Origin: an uncultured Desulfovibrio sp.
GTDB taxonomy: Bacteria > Desulfobacterota > Desulfovibrionia > Desulfovibrionales > Desulfovibrionaceae
Reading direction: 5' to 3'
Length of the DNA stretch: 64,000 nt
Assembly: GCF_944324505.1 (NCBI RefSeq)
Contig: NZ_CALUWO010000006.1
Span: 62,001 to 126,000, forward strand
Shown here: positions 23,286 to 32,780 of the stretch, one piece after another
Layout of the letters: every line of letters begins with the position of its first letter
Position numbering within the stretch: position 1 is the stretch's first letter
Notes under the pieces: generated by a model
What the model was told of the DNA's origin: nothing
What the model saw: the letters and a program-made list of their open reading frames with translations, nothing else
Databases searched by the model: none
Made by a program: the position numbers and the translations under genes

Positions 23286-26200
23286 ATGTCTTCCCGCATT
23301 CATGCCGATCCTGTGCTGCAACAGCAGCTGGCACAGCGCGGCATTACGGAAAAAACCGGTATATTTGGCCAACACAAGGTTCAGCTGGGCACAGCCTCAC
23401 CCATCAGACTGGATTCCATCAAGGGCAACTCCGTTCCCTTTCAGGGCTTTCGCACTGCCACAAAAGTTGCCAGAGGGCATGACGGGCTGATGGCGTCTTC
23501 CCGCGATGTTTTGCAGGCGCTGACGGCCCCGGGAGACCTGCGGGCAGACAAGCTGCTTGCGGCCCTCAAGACCACCGCAGAATACCGGACCCTCCTGGAC
23601 CGGCTGGGCCAGCTTTCCGATGCCCAGAAGGAGAACAGCCTCTGGCATTTCGCGCCTGCCGTGGAAGCGCTGAGCAATACCGAGCTTGCCACCGTGTATC
23701 AGCTCTTCACCTCGGCGGAAATGGACCTTCTGCAGGCCGCGCTCCGTCGCGAGGGCAGCATCAATGCCCGCGCCAAGGATGCGCGCGCGGCAGCAGCCCA
23801 GCTGTTTGACCTGGAAGCGCTGGTGCTCAAGGAAATGAGCAACCGCGTTTCCAACGGGCGCCTGGACGATCTCATTGCCACGGCGGAAGATGCCGACACG
23901 CGTGCCGGCTACGAGGCCATGCGTCCTCTTCCGCTGAGCCGGCAGTATGCGGGGCTTCCCCCGCAGGCGGCGCCCGTGCATGAGCATGACATCACGGCAG
24001 CCAATCTGCATACCCTGGCCAATGTGGCCGCCCAGAGTGCCACCCGGCGCGAACGGGAAAGCGCGGCAAGCCTGCAAAAAATGGCCGGCCGCGGCATGTC
24101 CGCCACGCCCCGCGAAATCGGCGACCTGCTGCGGCAAAGCCCGCTCACCATCAATCTGCCTGCCCATCGTCTGCTGCGCGATACGTCCTTTATTCTCACG
24201 CCGGACCAGCCCATGCCCAACCTGTTCCATATTCAACAGCAGCAGGGTGTGCACAGCAAGGGGGAATCTTACCTGCGCCAGCGCCTGGAAACTGAAAGCC
24301 TGGTCTTTCCCGAGCTGGACGGCCACGAGGCCATTGCCGATGAACGGCCGACCTACGGCGCGCTCAATACCACCAACAGCTACAACGGCGCTGCTGCCAC
24401 GGGCTATGGTTCCTGCAGCATTGTGCTCAAGCCCGAGGTGGCCCGGCGCGCCACCTTCATTGCGGAGGATACCTTTTTCTCCCCTGCCCTGCGCATCACC
24501 CCGGAACGCCGGACCCAGTTCTATGATCTGCTCGGCACGTCCGGCCTCCCTGCGGAAGCCGTGGTGGCCATGCGCGATCCCCAGTCCGCAGCTCATGCCG
24601 CGCTGGAAAAATGGCTGGATCAGGGCGCTGAACTGCCCAACCTCACGGCCCTTTTCCTGAAAAATCCTCCTGCCGAAATCAATATGGATACAGAGGAAGA
24701 GCGGGAACTCTTTGCGGCGCTGGCCCTCAGAACCTTCGGCGATCCGGAAGGTACCCGCGCCAAGATGGCCTCCTACGACAATCTGGAAAGTCTGCTCTTC
24801 GGCCTTGATGACATCAATGGCGCCCTGCTGGCCGACGCTGCCGAGCGCCGCGCCAGAGGCGAGGATGCCTCCGTGCGGCTGGCCATGAACTATATCGAGG
24901 CCCAGATTCAGGGACCCATCATCCCCAGCCGCGACTTTCAGGAAATCCGCGTGCGCCTGGATGAGGCGTCCCCCGCCCAGCGGGACAGGCTCATTGCCCG
25001 CATGGAAGCCTTCAGCAAGGCCACCGGCGTCAAGGTGGTCTATCTTGTGGAACGCAACAACGAGATTGACCCTGCACAGGTGCAGAACCCCGTGACCAAG
25101 GTCAATGACATGCGCGAAACCGATCGCATCGGCCGTCTCCATACGGCCGGCATTGCCTATTACACCCAGCATATCCGTACAGAAGCGGAAACCCTGTTCG
25201 GCAACGCGCTTGAGCACATCCAGGAGCACCTGCATGCGCTGGTGAAGCAGCGCAACCTTGACGACGTGTTTCCCGCTGACGGCGAGGTGCTGCGCGGCAC
25301 TATTCTCGAACAGCTGGCCGACAATGCCCGCAGGCATCTTCATCAGGCACTGGATAAGGGCATCGGTCTGGAACCCACCACGGAAGCCCTTGTCATGCAG
25401 GCCATCACCACGACGGCGCTGCCCATTCTCGAGCGCAAGGCGCCCCTGCTGCGCGAACTGCAAAACATGACCCTGCCGCCCAATGCCACCCCGCTGACGC
25501 CGGGGCAGCAGGCCGGCATTTCCCGCTGGATACGCAGTTCCAAGGTCCGCACCATAGACGAACTGCACATGGTCATCCAGAATGCCGCGGAACAGGCCTC
25601 GGCCCTGCGCACCATTGCCCGGGCGCAGCCGGCCATGTCCACGGCCGCAGTCTTCCAGACCCTGGCCCAATCCATCGGCAGAACCGATCAGTCCATGGCC
25701 GCCTATATGGCCGGCCTGCCGACCGACCAGGAATACGGCGCCGAAAACAAGCTGGCGGATATGGGCCGCTCCATATCCCTGGCCTATACTCTGCTGCATA
25801 ATGAGGTGCCGCCCATGACGGATGCGGAGGAAGGCCGTCTCCAGCAGCAGCTCTCGGCGCCGGCCATGCAACATCTGCTGGCACAGCTGGAGCAGGTCTG
25901 CCGGCAGGGGATTCTGCACCAGTCGCCTGATTTCGGCCGCCTGAATGTTACCCGCTCCATGACCATGCTCCACGTTGAGCATGTGCTCCGGGCAATGCGG
26001 CAGAATACGGCCCTGCCGGAATTCACGGCAGAGCTTTCGCTGCTGCCGGAGAGCACGCGCGCCCTGTTCCGGGCCGTGGCGCCGCAGTCCATGGAACGTC
26101 TTGACGCCGCGCATCCGGCCTATACCCCCTTCCCGGCAGCGGCCAATCCGGCAGCGCTGCCGACCACCCATGGAGAACGGCGCGATTTTCTTGTCCGGCA

Positions 26201-26936
26201 TCTGGATGCCTACAAGCATCACGAGGAAACCTTTGACAGGGGAACCTTCTATCATGGGCGCGGGCACGTGGCGCGGGCATACATCTTTGCCTCGGCCATG
26301 TGCAGCATTCTGGAAGAACAGGGGATTCCCGTGGACCGCAATGCCGTGCTCTGCGGCATCACCGGGCACGACATGGGCCGGCAGAACAACGGTACGGACT
26401 ACTGGGAAGCAGACAGCGCCGCCCAGACCGTTGACGCCATGCGCACGGACTTTGGCAACGGCAGCCTGGGGGACGAGTATGCAACAGCCCTGCAACAGTG
26501 CCTCACCAAGCAGAGCGGTTCGCTGGAAGGCATGATCATCAAGGCGGCTGATTCCCTGGACTACGGCCGTGTGGCTCCCCTTGATCTCAGCCACATGCCC
26601 TTTTTGCGCGGCAAGAATGGCGAGAGCATTTCAGAGGCAGCCCAAAAAATACGCAAGGAACTGGGCAAGGAGGCCGACCGGCTGCAAAGCCTGAGCAATC
26701 CGCTGTGCCGCATCCGCCCGGAACTGGAACAGCTTGATGAACAGCTTTGGCGGCATCATGACAATCCCGACATGCGGGAACAGATACGGCAGCGGAAGGC
26801 GGAACTCATTGCCAAAGCCGGCCGCACCTTTGAAAGCGAATGGGCTATGAACGGGGCACAGTTCATGGCCGATATGGAAAACAAGATACGGGAGAGTGCC
26901 AAACAATTCCCCCTGCTGTCCCAATACTACCGCTAA
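23286..26936 (+). CDS. Candidate T3SS effector with YGALN-type domain and C-terminal HD domain
   Basis: This 1,216-residue protein has no signal peptide. It is followed by a CesT-type chaperone and preceded by a sigma-54-like promoter, the usual setting of a T3SS effector. The N-terminal region (1-300) is helical. At 354-390 is RPTYGALNTTN, then GYGSCSIVLKPEVARRATF, which resembles the signature I recall for DUF3626 proteins. A long helical middle follows. The C-terminal domain (about 960-1150) has HD-phosphohydrolase residues: His990 and His994 in YHGRGH, His1028-Asp1029 in TGHDMG and Asp1089 in KAADSLDYGR. It would act in the host cell, possibly as a nucleotide or phosphodiester hydrolase. 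ATG 23286 has AAGGAG. Effector status is inferred, and substrate and toxicity are unknown. Confidence 0.75.
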   Translation: MSSRIHADPVLQQQLAQRGITEKTGIFGQHKVQLGTASPIRLDSIKGNSVPFQGFRTATKVARGHDGLMASSRDVLQALTAPGDLRADKLLAALKTTAEYRTLLDRLGQLSDAQKENSLWHFAPAVEALSNTELATVYQLFTSAEMDLLQAALRREGSINARAKDARAAAAQLFDLEALVLKEMSNRVSNGRLDDLIATAEDADTRAGYEAMRPLPLSRQYAGLPPQAAPVHEHDITAANLHTLANVAAQSATRRERESAASLQKMAGRGMSATPREIGDLLRQSPLTINLPAHRLLRDTSFILTPDQPMPNLFHIQQQQGVHSKGESYLRQRLETESLVFPELDGHEAIADERPTYGALNTTNSYNGAAATGYGSCSIVLKPEVARRATFIAEDTFFSPALRITPERRTQFYDLLGTSGLPAEAVVAMRDPQSAAHAALEKWLDQGAELPNLTALFLKNPPAEINMDTEEERELFAALALRTFGDPEGTRAKMASYDNLESLLFGLDDINGALLADAAERRARGEDASVRLAMNYIEAQIQGPIIPSRDFQEIRVRLDEASPAQRDRLIARMEAFSKATGVKVVYLVERNNEIDPAQVQNPVTKVNDMRETDRIGRLHTAGIAYYTQHIRTEAETLFGNALEHIQEHLHALVKQRNLDDVFPADGEVLRGTILEQLADNARRHLHQALDKGIGLEPTTEALVMQAITTTALPILERKAPLLRELQNMTLPPNATPLTPGQQAGISRWIRSSKVRTIDELHMVIQNAAEQASALRTIARAQPAMSTAAVFQTLAQSIGRTDQSMAAYMAGLPTDQEYGAENKLADMGRSISLAYTLLHNEVPPMTDAEEGRLQQQLSAPAMQHLLAQLEQVCRQGILHQSPDFGRLNVTRSMTMLHVEHVLRAMRQNTALPEFTAELSLLPESTRALFRAVAPQSMERLDAAHPAYTPFPAAANPAALPTTHGERRDFLVRHLDAYKHHEETFDRGTFYHGRGHVARAYIFASAMCSILEEQGIPVDRNAVLCGITGHDMGRQNNGTDYWEADSAAQTVDAMRTDFGNGSLGDEYATALQQCLTKQSGSLEGMIIKAADSLDYGRVAPLDLSHMPFLRGKNGESISEAAQKIRKELGKEADRLQSLSNPLCRIRPELEQLDEQLWRHHDNPDMREQIRQRKAELIAKAGRTFESEWAMNGAQFMADMENKIRESAKQFPLLSQYYR

Positions 26937-26999
26937 TGCAGCGCAACCTGCGGGGGGGCCTGCGGCTCCCCCTGTTCATTCCCCACGAAGGAGACCCAC

Positions 27000-27452
27000 A
27001 TGGAACTTGCCGCACTGCTGGCCGAACTGGGCAATGCACTGGGCATCGACGACCTTGGCCTTGATGCCGACGGACAGTGCGCCCTGCTTTTTGACGGAGA
27101 GCATACCATCACCTTCACCCCTGACAGCGAGGACCATTCCCTCATCCTGCACAGCGAGGTGGGCAAACTCTCTCCCCAGGACGACGCGCTCTGCCGCACC
27201 CTGCTGGAAGCCTCCCTGCTGGGCGCCCAGACAGGCGGAGCGGCCTTTGCCATTCATCCAGAACTGGATGCCATCATCCTCTGGAAACGCCATGATGCGC
27301 AGTTTGCCGATATGAACAGCCTGCAACAGGCCCTGCAGGCCTTTCTGGCGCAGGTTATCCACTGGAAGCAGCGCCTTGCCCGGCAGGAACCTGCCCCATC
27401 TTCCGGCAGCACCACGGACGCGGGGCTGCCGTCCTTCGGCCTGATGGTGTAA
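27000..27452 (+). CDS. CesT-type T3SS chaperone, partner of the HD-domain protein
   Basis: This 150-residue acidic protein has the CesT layout: opening helix LAALLAELGNALGIDDLGLD, strands CALLFDGEHTITFTPDSEDH and LILHSEVG, then helix, strand (GAAFAIHPELDAIILWKRHD) and a final helix (LQQALQAFLAQVIHWKQRLA). It starts 63 bp after the effector gene with GAAGGAG and presumably shares its transcript. The expected role is to bind the N-terminal region of the 1,216-residue protein and pilot it to SctV. Confidence 0.8.
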   Translation: MELAALLAELGNALGIDDLGLDADGQCALLFDGEHTITFTPDSEDHSLILHSEVGKLSPQDDALCRTLLEASLLGAQTGGAAFAIHPELDAIILWKRHDAQFADMNSLQQALQAFLAQVIHWKQRLARQEPAPSSGSTTDAGLPSFGLMV

Positions 27453-27749
27453 CACCCCCAGGGGCAGACGCATGCTCCGGCTCTCCGCGCTGCGGTGAGC
27501 CGCGGCGTGCCTGCGCCCTGTCGCGCTTTTGCCCCCTGGCATGGCCCGGCGCACGCAATGGCGCACCTTCCCGGCGAGGGCACGCATGCCAACGGCGGCA
27601 GAAACATGCCGGAAGGCTTTTTCACGGCTGCGCGTTCTGGCCCGTGTCTGTTACGGGCTGGCAGAAGGACCTGCCGCCGGTGCTGTGCGTCATGACGACA
27701 TCCGGCAGCCAGGCACCACACGACACCGCACGCGCTGCTGTCCGCCCTG

Positions 27750-28262
27750 TCAGCCGTTCTGCTCCCGGGGCGTTTTCTGGCCCTTCCTGACGGCCGGGAT
27801 ATGCGCGCCCTGAACCGCTCCCTGAACAGGCCGAGCGCTGGCCAGACGGGCGCAGTGCGGGCAGTTTCCTGCCGTGTCCAGCGATTTCAGAATGCCGCAA
27901 TTTTCCCCCTGCCCCCCCTCGCAGCTGTGCAGCAGGGTCTGAAGGTGTTCCTTGAGGTGTTGCAGCGCGGCAATCTGCTCGTCCACCCTGGCAATATGCT
28001 CCGCCACCAGACCGTTGATCCAGCTGCAATTGGCCACGGGCTTGTCCCGAAAGGCCAGCAGGGCGCGTATTTCGTCCAGCTCCATGCCGTGCTGGCGGCA
28101 GTGCCGTATGAAGCGCAGGCGTTCCAGGTCCTTTTCGCCATACTGCCGGTAATTGCCCGCCGTGCGCTCTGGCGCCGGCAGCAGCCCTTCCCGTTCGTAA
28201 TAGCGGATGGTTACCGGCTTGCAGCCGGTTATTCTGGCAAGCTCGCCAATTTTATAGTTCAT
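27750..28262 (-). CDS. MerR-family regulator, CadR/PbrR-like
   Basis: This 170-residue regulator has an N-terminal winged helix (MNYKIGELARITGCKPVTIR, YYEREGLLPAP) and a long dimerisation helix. Cysteines sit in the pattern of Cd/Pb/Zn sensors: NCSWI near residue 80, HSCEGGQGENCGIL near 115-125 and GNCPHC near 135. ATG 28262 has GGAGG eight bases upstream; a longer upstream frame has no ribosome site. No metal exporter gene lies nearby, so the target promoter is not visible here. It faces away from the NifA-like gene. Confidence 0.85.
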   Translation of the reverse strand: MNYKIGELARITGCKPVTIRYYEREGLLPAPERTAGNYRQYGEKDLERLRFIRHCRQHGMELDEIRALLAFRDKPVANCSWINGLVAEHIARVDEQIAALQHLKEHLQTLLHSCEGGQGENCGILKSLDTAGNCPHCARLASARPVQGAVQGAHIPAVRKGQKTPREQNG

Positions 28263-28468
28263 GACATTTCCTCCGCAGAGACGCCCGCATGACCCGTCAT
28301 GCTGTCCCGGAACCGTTCCGGCCTTGCGGCAGATGCTGCCGCGACGGTCTGTTTTCTGCATCATGCTCTCTTTACCTTGAGGATTTCCACAGGAAGGTCA
28401 AGCCTGCCTGGCGTGTCCATCCGCCCTGCCATCTTGTCTCTCGTGCCGGCTTGCCGTATGACATATTC

Positions 28469-30082
28469 ATGACTACGGATTCTCACACTGCCACGGATAC
28501 TGTCCGGCACAGCGGCGATGAAGGCCGCCTTGCCGCCGAAGACCAGCTGAGTCTGCTGCTGGAACTTACCCGCCTGCTCGGCGACACCCAGAACATACGC
28601 CAGGCCCTGGACAAGGCACTGGAGCTGATGTCGCGCCAGCTGCATCTCATGCGGGGCAGCATCACCCTGGTTTCGCCCGTCACCGGTGAAATCCGCATCG
28701 AGGCCGCGGTGGGCCTGAAGGCCTCGGAACGTTCGCGCGGGCGCTATGTTCCCGGCGAAGGCATCACCGGGCGCGTCATCCAGAGCGGCGAACCCATGTA
28801 TATTTCCAATGTGTCCCAGGAGCCGCTTTTTCTGAACCGCACGCGCTCCCGCGATCTGAACAAGGAAGCCATCTCCTTCATCTGCGTGCCCATCAAGCTC
28901 AATACCCAGGTGGTGGGCGCCCTGTCGGTGGATCATCTGCTGACTGATACGGCCAGCCTGGAAGAAGAAGTGCGCCTGCTGGATATCGTGGCGGCCCTGC
29001 TGGCTCATGTGGCCCTGGAAAATCAGCGGCACATGGATGATGAGGAAGGCGTAGCCCGGCGTATTCCCGGCATTGTGGGCAATACGGCAATCATGCAGCA
29101 CATCTATTCGCAGATCGAGCAGGTGGCCCCCTCGTCCACCACCGTGGTGCTGTACGGCGAATCCGGCACAGGCAAGGAACTGGCCGCCCGCGCCATCCAT
29201 GCCGCCAGCGGCCGGGCGGGGAGGCCCTTTGTTTCCCTGAACTGTGCCGCCCTGCCGGAAAATCTCATTGAAAGCGAGATGTTCGGCCATGAAAAGGGCG
29301 CCTTCACCGGTGCCAACTCCACACGCAAGGGGCGCTTTGAACTGGCCGACGGCGGAACCCTCTTTCTGGATGAAGTGGGAGAGCTGAGCCTGGTCACCCA
29401 GGCAAAGCTGCTGCGCGTCTTGCAGGAACGCAGCTTTGAGCGCCTGGGCGGCACCGAAACCCTGCATGTGGACACGCGCATCGTGGCGGCCACCAATCGC
29501 GATCTGGAAAAAATGGTGGCCGCGGGGCAGTTCCGTCGCGACCTTTTCTACCGCCTCAATGTCTTTCCCATCATCCTGCCTCCCCTGCGGGAGCGCCGCG
29601 AGGATATTCTGCCCCTGGCCCAGCATTTCATCCGCAAGTTTGCCCGCCTGAACGGACACGAGGATGTGCGGCTCTCGCTGGCGGTCATGGACATGCTGCA
29701 ACGCTATGACTGGCCCGGCAATATCCGCGAGCTAGAAAACACCATGGAGCGTGCCGTCCTGCTGCTGGGGCATTCCGACCTGATCCTGCCGCAGCATCTG
29801 CCCGCGGCCCTGCACAGCGAGCACTGTGCCGTGCATGCCGGCAGCCGCCTGGATGCACCGGCATGCCCTGTGCTTTCCGTTTCCCTGCAGGATCGCCTCA
29901 ACGAGCTGGAACGGGCCTGCATTGTGGAAGCCATGCGGGCCACCGGCGGGCAGATGGGCAAGGCCGCTGCCCGGCTGGGACTGACCGAGCGCATCATGGG
30001 CCTGCGCCTCAAGAAGTATGGCCTGAGCTACAAGGATTTTCGGATGCCACATGGCGAATCCGACACTTCCACGGAATCGTAG
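28469..30082 (+). CDS. NifA-like sigma-54 activator (GAF-AAA-Fis)
   Basis: This 537-residue protein has an N-terminal GAF domain (about 25-190; LTRLLGDTQNIRQALDKALE and then VPGEGITGRVIQSGEPMYIS), a AAA+ domain with Walker A GESGTGKE and the canonical GAFTGA loop, and a C-terminal Fis helix-turn-helix (GQMGKAAARLGLTERIMGLR). The layout is that of NifA. The adjacent downstream gene glnN has a strong sigma-54 promoter and an upstream palindrome, so it is the likely direct target. The start is uncertain: ATG 28469 has no good ribosome site, and no upstream in-frame start is better. Confidence 0.85.
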   Translation: MTTDSHTATDTVRHSGDEGRLAAEDQLSLLLELTRLLGDTQNIRQALDKALELMSRQLHLMRGSITLVSPVTGEIRIEAAVGLKASERSRGRYVPGEGITGRVIQSGEPMYISNVSQEPLFLNRTRSRDLNKEAISFICVPIKLNTQVVGALSVDHLLTDTASLEEEVRLLDIVAALLAHVALENQRHMDDEEGVARRIPGIVGNTAIMQHIYSQIEQVAPSSTTVVLYGESGTGKELAARAIHAASGRAGRPFVSLNCAALPENLIESEMFGHEKGAFTGANSTRKGRFELADGGTLFLDEVGELSLVTQAKLLRVLQERSFERLGGTETLHVDTRIVAATNRDLEKMVAAGQFRRDLFYRLNVFPIILPPLRERREDILPLAQHFIRKFARLNGHEDVRLSLAVMDMLQRYDWPGNIRELENTMERAVLLLGHSDLILPQHLPAALHSEHCAVHAGSRLDAPACPVLSVSLQDRLNELERACIVEAMRATGGQMGKAAARLGLTERIMGLRLKKYGLSYKDFRMPHGESDTSTES

Positions 30083-30411
30083 ATTTTTTATATCAAAAAT
30101 ATTTCAGTATGTTATTGCTGTATTCAAGCAAATTCCCCATGTCGCGGCCTGTTCTCTCGGCCAAAAAATGACATTTTTGTACTTTTGCTGCATGCGGCTG
30201 TTTTTCCCTGTGCATACCCGCAAAATGTGCCCAAACGTCCGGGACAGGGTGCTGTTTCCGGCATGAAGCAGGATTTTTTCCCATCAGAATGCCGTGCCAA
30301 CAGATGCGGGCAGGGAGCTGCCGGCGTTTACCCCCTCGTGTGCGGCCATGGCAGGCTTTTCCTGGTTGTTCGGGCAAACAAGGAAAGCCTTTTTTCTACA
30401 AAATGGTGTAA

Positions 30412-30426
30412 AATTGTCAGACAATT
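30412..30426. promoter_or_regulatory. 15-bp palindrome, candidate enhancer site for the NifA-like activator
   Basis: AATTGTCAGACAATT is a perfect palindrome around a central A, 60 bp upstream of the -24 element of the glnN promoter. This is typical enhancer spacing for a Fis-type activator. Binding is inferred from position only. Confidence 0.5.
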
Positions 30427-30485
30427 CCCTATATCATACATAGGTTTTATATATATCTAACTAAAATTACAAAATTTTTTAATTT

Positions 30486-30501
30486 TGGCACGTGTGATGC
30501 A
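30486..30501 (+). promoter_or_regulatory. Sigma-54 (-24/-12) promoter of glnN
   Basis: TGGCACGTGTGATGCA has a full TGGCACG -24 element and GG-N10-GC spacing. A start near 30513 gives a leader of about 45 bases. Confidence 0.85.
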
Positions 30502-30556
30502 GATAAAGAGACAACAACGCGTTCTTCACGCAGACTGTTTCCATCTGGAGGATCAC

Positions 30557-32722
30557 ATGAGCGAATCTCGCAGCACAGCCGTCCTTTCCGCCCTGGCCGC
30601 CACCATTCCCGCGGAACAGGGCAATCTGCCTGAATTCGGCAGTAATGTTTTCGGCTTGGAAGCCATGCGCAAACGTCTTCCCCGCGATGTCTTCCAAAAG
30701 CTGGCCGACATCATCCGCAGCGGCGGGCGTCTTGATCCCGCCATTGCCGATGTGGTGGCCAATGCCATGAAGGATTGGGCCATCGAACAGGGGGCCACCC
30801 ACTATACCCACTGGTTCCAGCCCATGACCGGTCAGACGGCGGAAAAGCATGATGCCTTTCTGTCGCCCCTGTCCGATGGTCATGTGCTGAGCGAATTTTC
30901 TGGCAAGATGCTCATCAGCGGCGAGCCCGATGCCTCTTCCTTCCCCTCTGGCGGGCTGCGTTCCACCTTTGAGGCCCGCGGCTATACCGCCTGGGACCCC
31001 TCGGTGCCGGTGTTCATCATCCGCGGCCCCTATTCGGCCACCCTGCACATCCCCACCTTTTTCTATTCCTACTCCGGTGAAGCGCTGGACCGCAAAATTC
31101 CGCTGATGCGCTCCCTGGAAGCCCTGTCGCGTCAGGCCGTGCGCATGCTGCGCCTCTTCGGCAATACCAATGTGACTGCCGTGCGGGCCATGGTGGGGCC
31201 GGAACAGGAATACTTCCTCGTTGACAGCCGCCTGGCTGCCCTGCGCCCGGACATCATGCTCACGGGCCGTACGCTGCTGGGTTCTCCCTCCCCCAAGGGG
31301 CAGGAAATGGAGGACCACTATTTCGGCGCCATTCCGGCCAGGGTCATGAGCTTCATGCAGGATGTGGAACGCGAACTGCTGGCCCTGGGCATTCCCGTCA
31401 AGACCCGTCACAATGAAGTGGCCCCCGGTCAGTTTGAACTGGCTCCCATTTACGAAGAAGCCAACCTGGCCTGCGACCACAACATGCTGACCATGAATAT
31501 GCTGCGGCATCTGGCCGCGCGCCATGGCTTTGTGTGCCTGCTGCATGAAAAGCCCTTTGCCGGCGTCAACGGCAGCGGCAAGCATAACAACTGGTCCCTG
31601 TGTTCCTCCGACGGGCAGAATCTGCTCAACCCCGGCTCCACCCCGCAGGACAACGCCCAGTTCCTCGTCTTCCTGGTGGCGACCATCCGCGCCGTCCATC
31701 AGCATGCCACGGCGCTGCGCCTGGGAACCATCGGCGCCGGCAATGACCATCGTCTGGGCGCCAACGAAGCGCCGCCGGCCATTCTGTCCGTCTACCTGGG
31801 CGATGAGCTGACGGCCGTACTGGAAAGCATGGCCAACGGCACCCCCCTGAAGACGCATGGCGGCGGCTTCATGGAAATCGGCGTGTCCAGCCTGCCGCCC
31901 CTGCCCCGCGACAGCACCGACCGTAACCGCACCAGCCCCTTTGCCTTCACGGGCAACAAGTTTGAATTCCGGGCCACGGGGTCCTCGCAGTCGGTGGCTC
32001 CTGTCAACATCGCCCTCAACGCGGCCGTTGCCTGCGTGCTGGACGATATGGCCACGGAAATGGAAAACCGCATGGCGCAGGGCGAAACCCTCAATGCTGT
32101 CCTGCAGGATATGCTGCCCCGCCTCATCCGTGAAGACATGCCCGTTGTTTTCAATGGCAACGGCTACTCCGCCGACTGGCCGGAAGAAGCTGCCCGCCGC
32201 GGTCTGCCCAACCATACCGACACGGTGGCCGCGCTGGAACACTACAGCGATCCTGCGGTGATGGATGTCTTCCGTCGGCACGGCATCCTCAATGAACGGG
32301 AAATGCTTGCCCGCCAGGAAATCCTGCTGGAACACTACGTTCATGCCATCACCATCGAGGCCCGTACCCTGCGTGACATGGTGAACCGCCAGGTTCTGCC
32401 GGTGGCGCGTCAGGCCCAGAAGGATGCCGCCGTGCTGGTGCGTGAAACCCAGGCCCTGGTGCAGGATTGCGAATCGGAAATGGCCCTCTTCCGCACCCTG
32501 CGCAAGCACGTTACGGGTCTTGCCGAAGGGGTCTCCACCCTGGAAGCCGCGCTGGAAATGGCCATGGGTGGTCAGACGGCCCACGAACAGGCCGTGCGCG
32601 CCCGGGACAGCATCATCCCGGCCATGCTGCTCTGCCGTGAGCATGCCGATGCGCTGGAACAGCTGGTCAACGATGTCGACTGGCCCCTTCCGCGCTATGC
32701 GGAACTGCTCTGGGTTCATTAG
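30557..32722 (+). CDS. glnN: Type III glutamine synthetase GlnN
   Basis: This 721-residue enzyme makes glutamine from glutamate, ammonia and ATP. Type III enzymes are about 700-730 residues, far longer than GlnA. The opening GSNVFGLEAMRKRLPRDVFQ is typical. Catalytic blocks are intact: VGPEQEYFLVD, FELAPIYEEAN, GVNGSGKHNNWSL (ATP and glutamate binding), GAGNDHRLGANEAPP and NRTSPFAFTGNKFEFRATGS. ATG 30557 has GGAGG seven bases upstream; an upstream in-frame GTG would fall inside the promoter. The product feeds the glutamate synthase encoded 2 kb downstream. Confidence 0.95.
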   Translation: MSESRSTAVLSALAATIPAEQGNLPEFGSNVFGLEAMRKRLPRDVFQKLADIIRSGGRLDPAIADVVANAMKDWAIEQGATHYTHWFQPMTGQTAEKHDAFLSPLSDGHVLSEFSGKMLISGEPDASSFPSGGLRSTFEARGYTAWDPSVPVFIIRGPYSATLHIPTFFYSYSGEALDRKIPLMRSLEALSRQAVRMLRLFGNTNVTAVRAMVGPEQEYFLVDSRLAALRPDIMLTGRTLLGSPSPKGQEMEDHYFGAIPARVMSFMQDVERELLALGIPVKTRHNEVAPGQFELAPIYEEANLACDHNMLTMNMLRHLAARHGFVCLLHEKPFAGVNGSGKHNNWSLCSSDGQNLLNPGSTPQDNAQFLVFLVATIRAVHQHATALRLGTIGAGNDHRLGANEAPPAILSVYLGDELTAVLESMANGTPLKTHGGGFMEIGVSSLPPLPRDSTDRNRTSPFAFTGNKFEFRATGSSQSVAPVNIALNAAVACVLDDMATEMENRMAQGETLNAVLQDMLPRLIREDMPVVFNGNGYSADWPEEAARRGLPNHTDTVAALEHYSDPAVMDVFRRHGILNEREMLARQEILLEHYVHAITIEARTLRDMVNRQVLPVARQAQKDAAVLVRETQALVQDCESEMALFRTLRKHVTGLAEGVSTLEAALEMAMGGQTAHEQAVRARDSIIPAMLLCREHADALEQLVNDVDWPLPRYAELLWVH

Positions 32723-32728
32723 GAAAAC

Positions 32729-32762
32729 CGGCTGCCCGGCCATGGAAGCGGCCGGGCAGCCG
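32729..32762 (+). terminator. 13-bp hairpin between glnN and dapF
   Basis: A perfect 13-bp GC-rich stem (32729-32741 with 32750-32762) with an 8-base loop follows the glnN stop. There is no T-tract, so it may be a weak terminator or an RNA 3'-end stabiliser; dapF begins 18 bases later. Confidence 0.5.
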
Positions 32763-32780
32763 TAAAGGAAATCTTCATCC

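Larger units (their letters stand above)
30083..30556. other. AT-rich regulatory region upstream of glnN
   Basis: This 474-bp region is much richer in A+T than the flanking genes, especially at 30380-30485. It holds a perfect 15-bp palindrome (30412-30426) and a sigma-54 promoter (30486-30501). No convincing gene is visible in it. Confidence 0.6.

Noticed and set aside
23397..26594. A 1,065-codon minus-strand open frame
   Set aside because: It lies entirely opposite the HD-domain protein gene, which has a good start, a chaperone partner and motif support; the minus frame has none.
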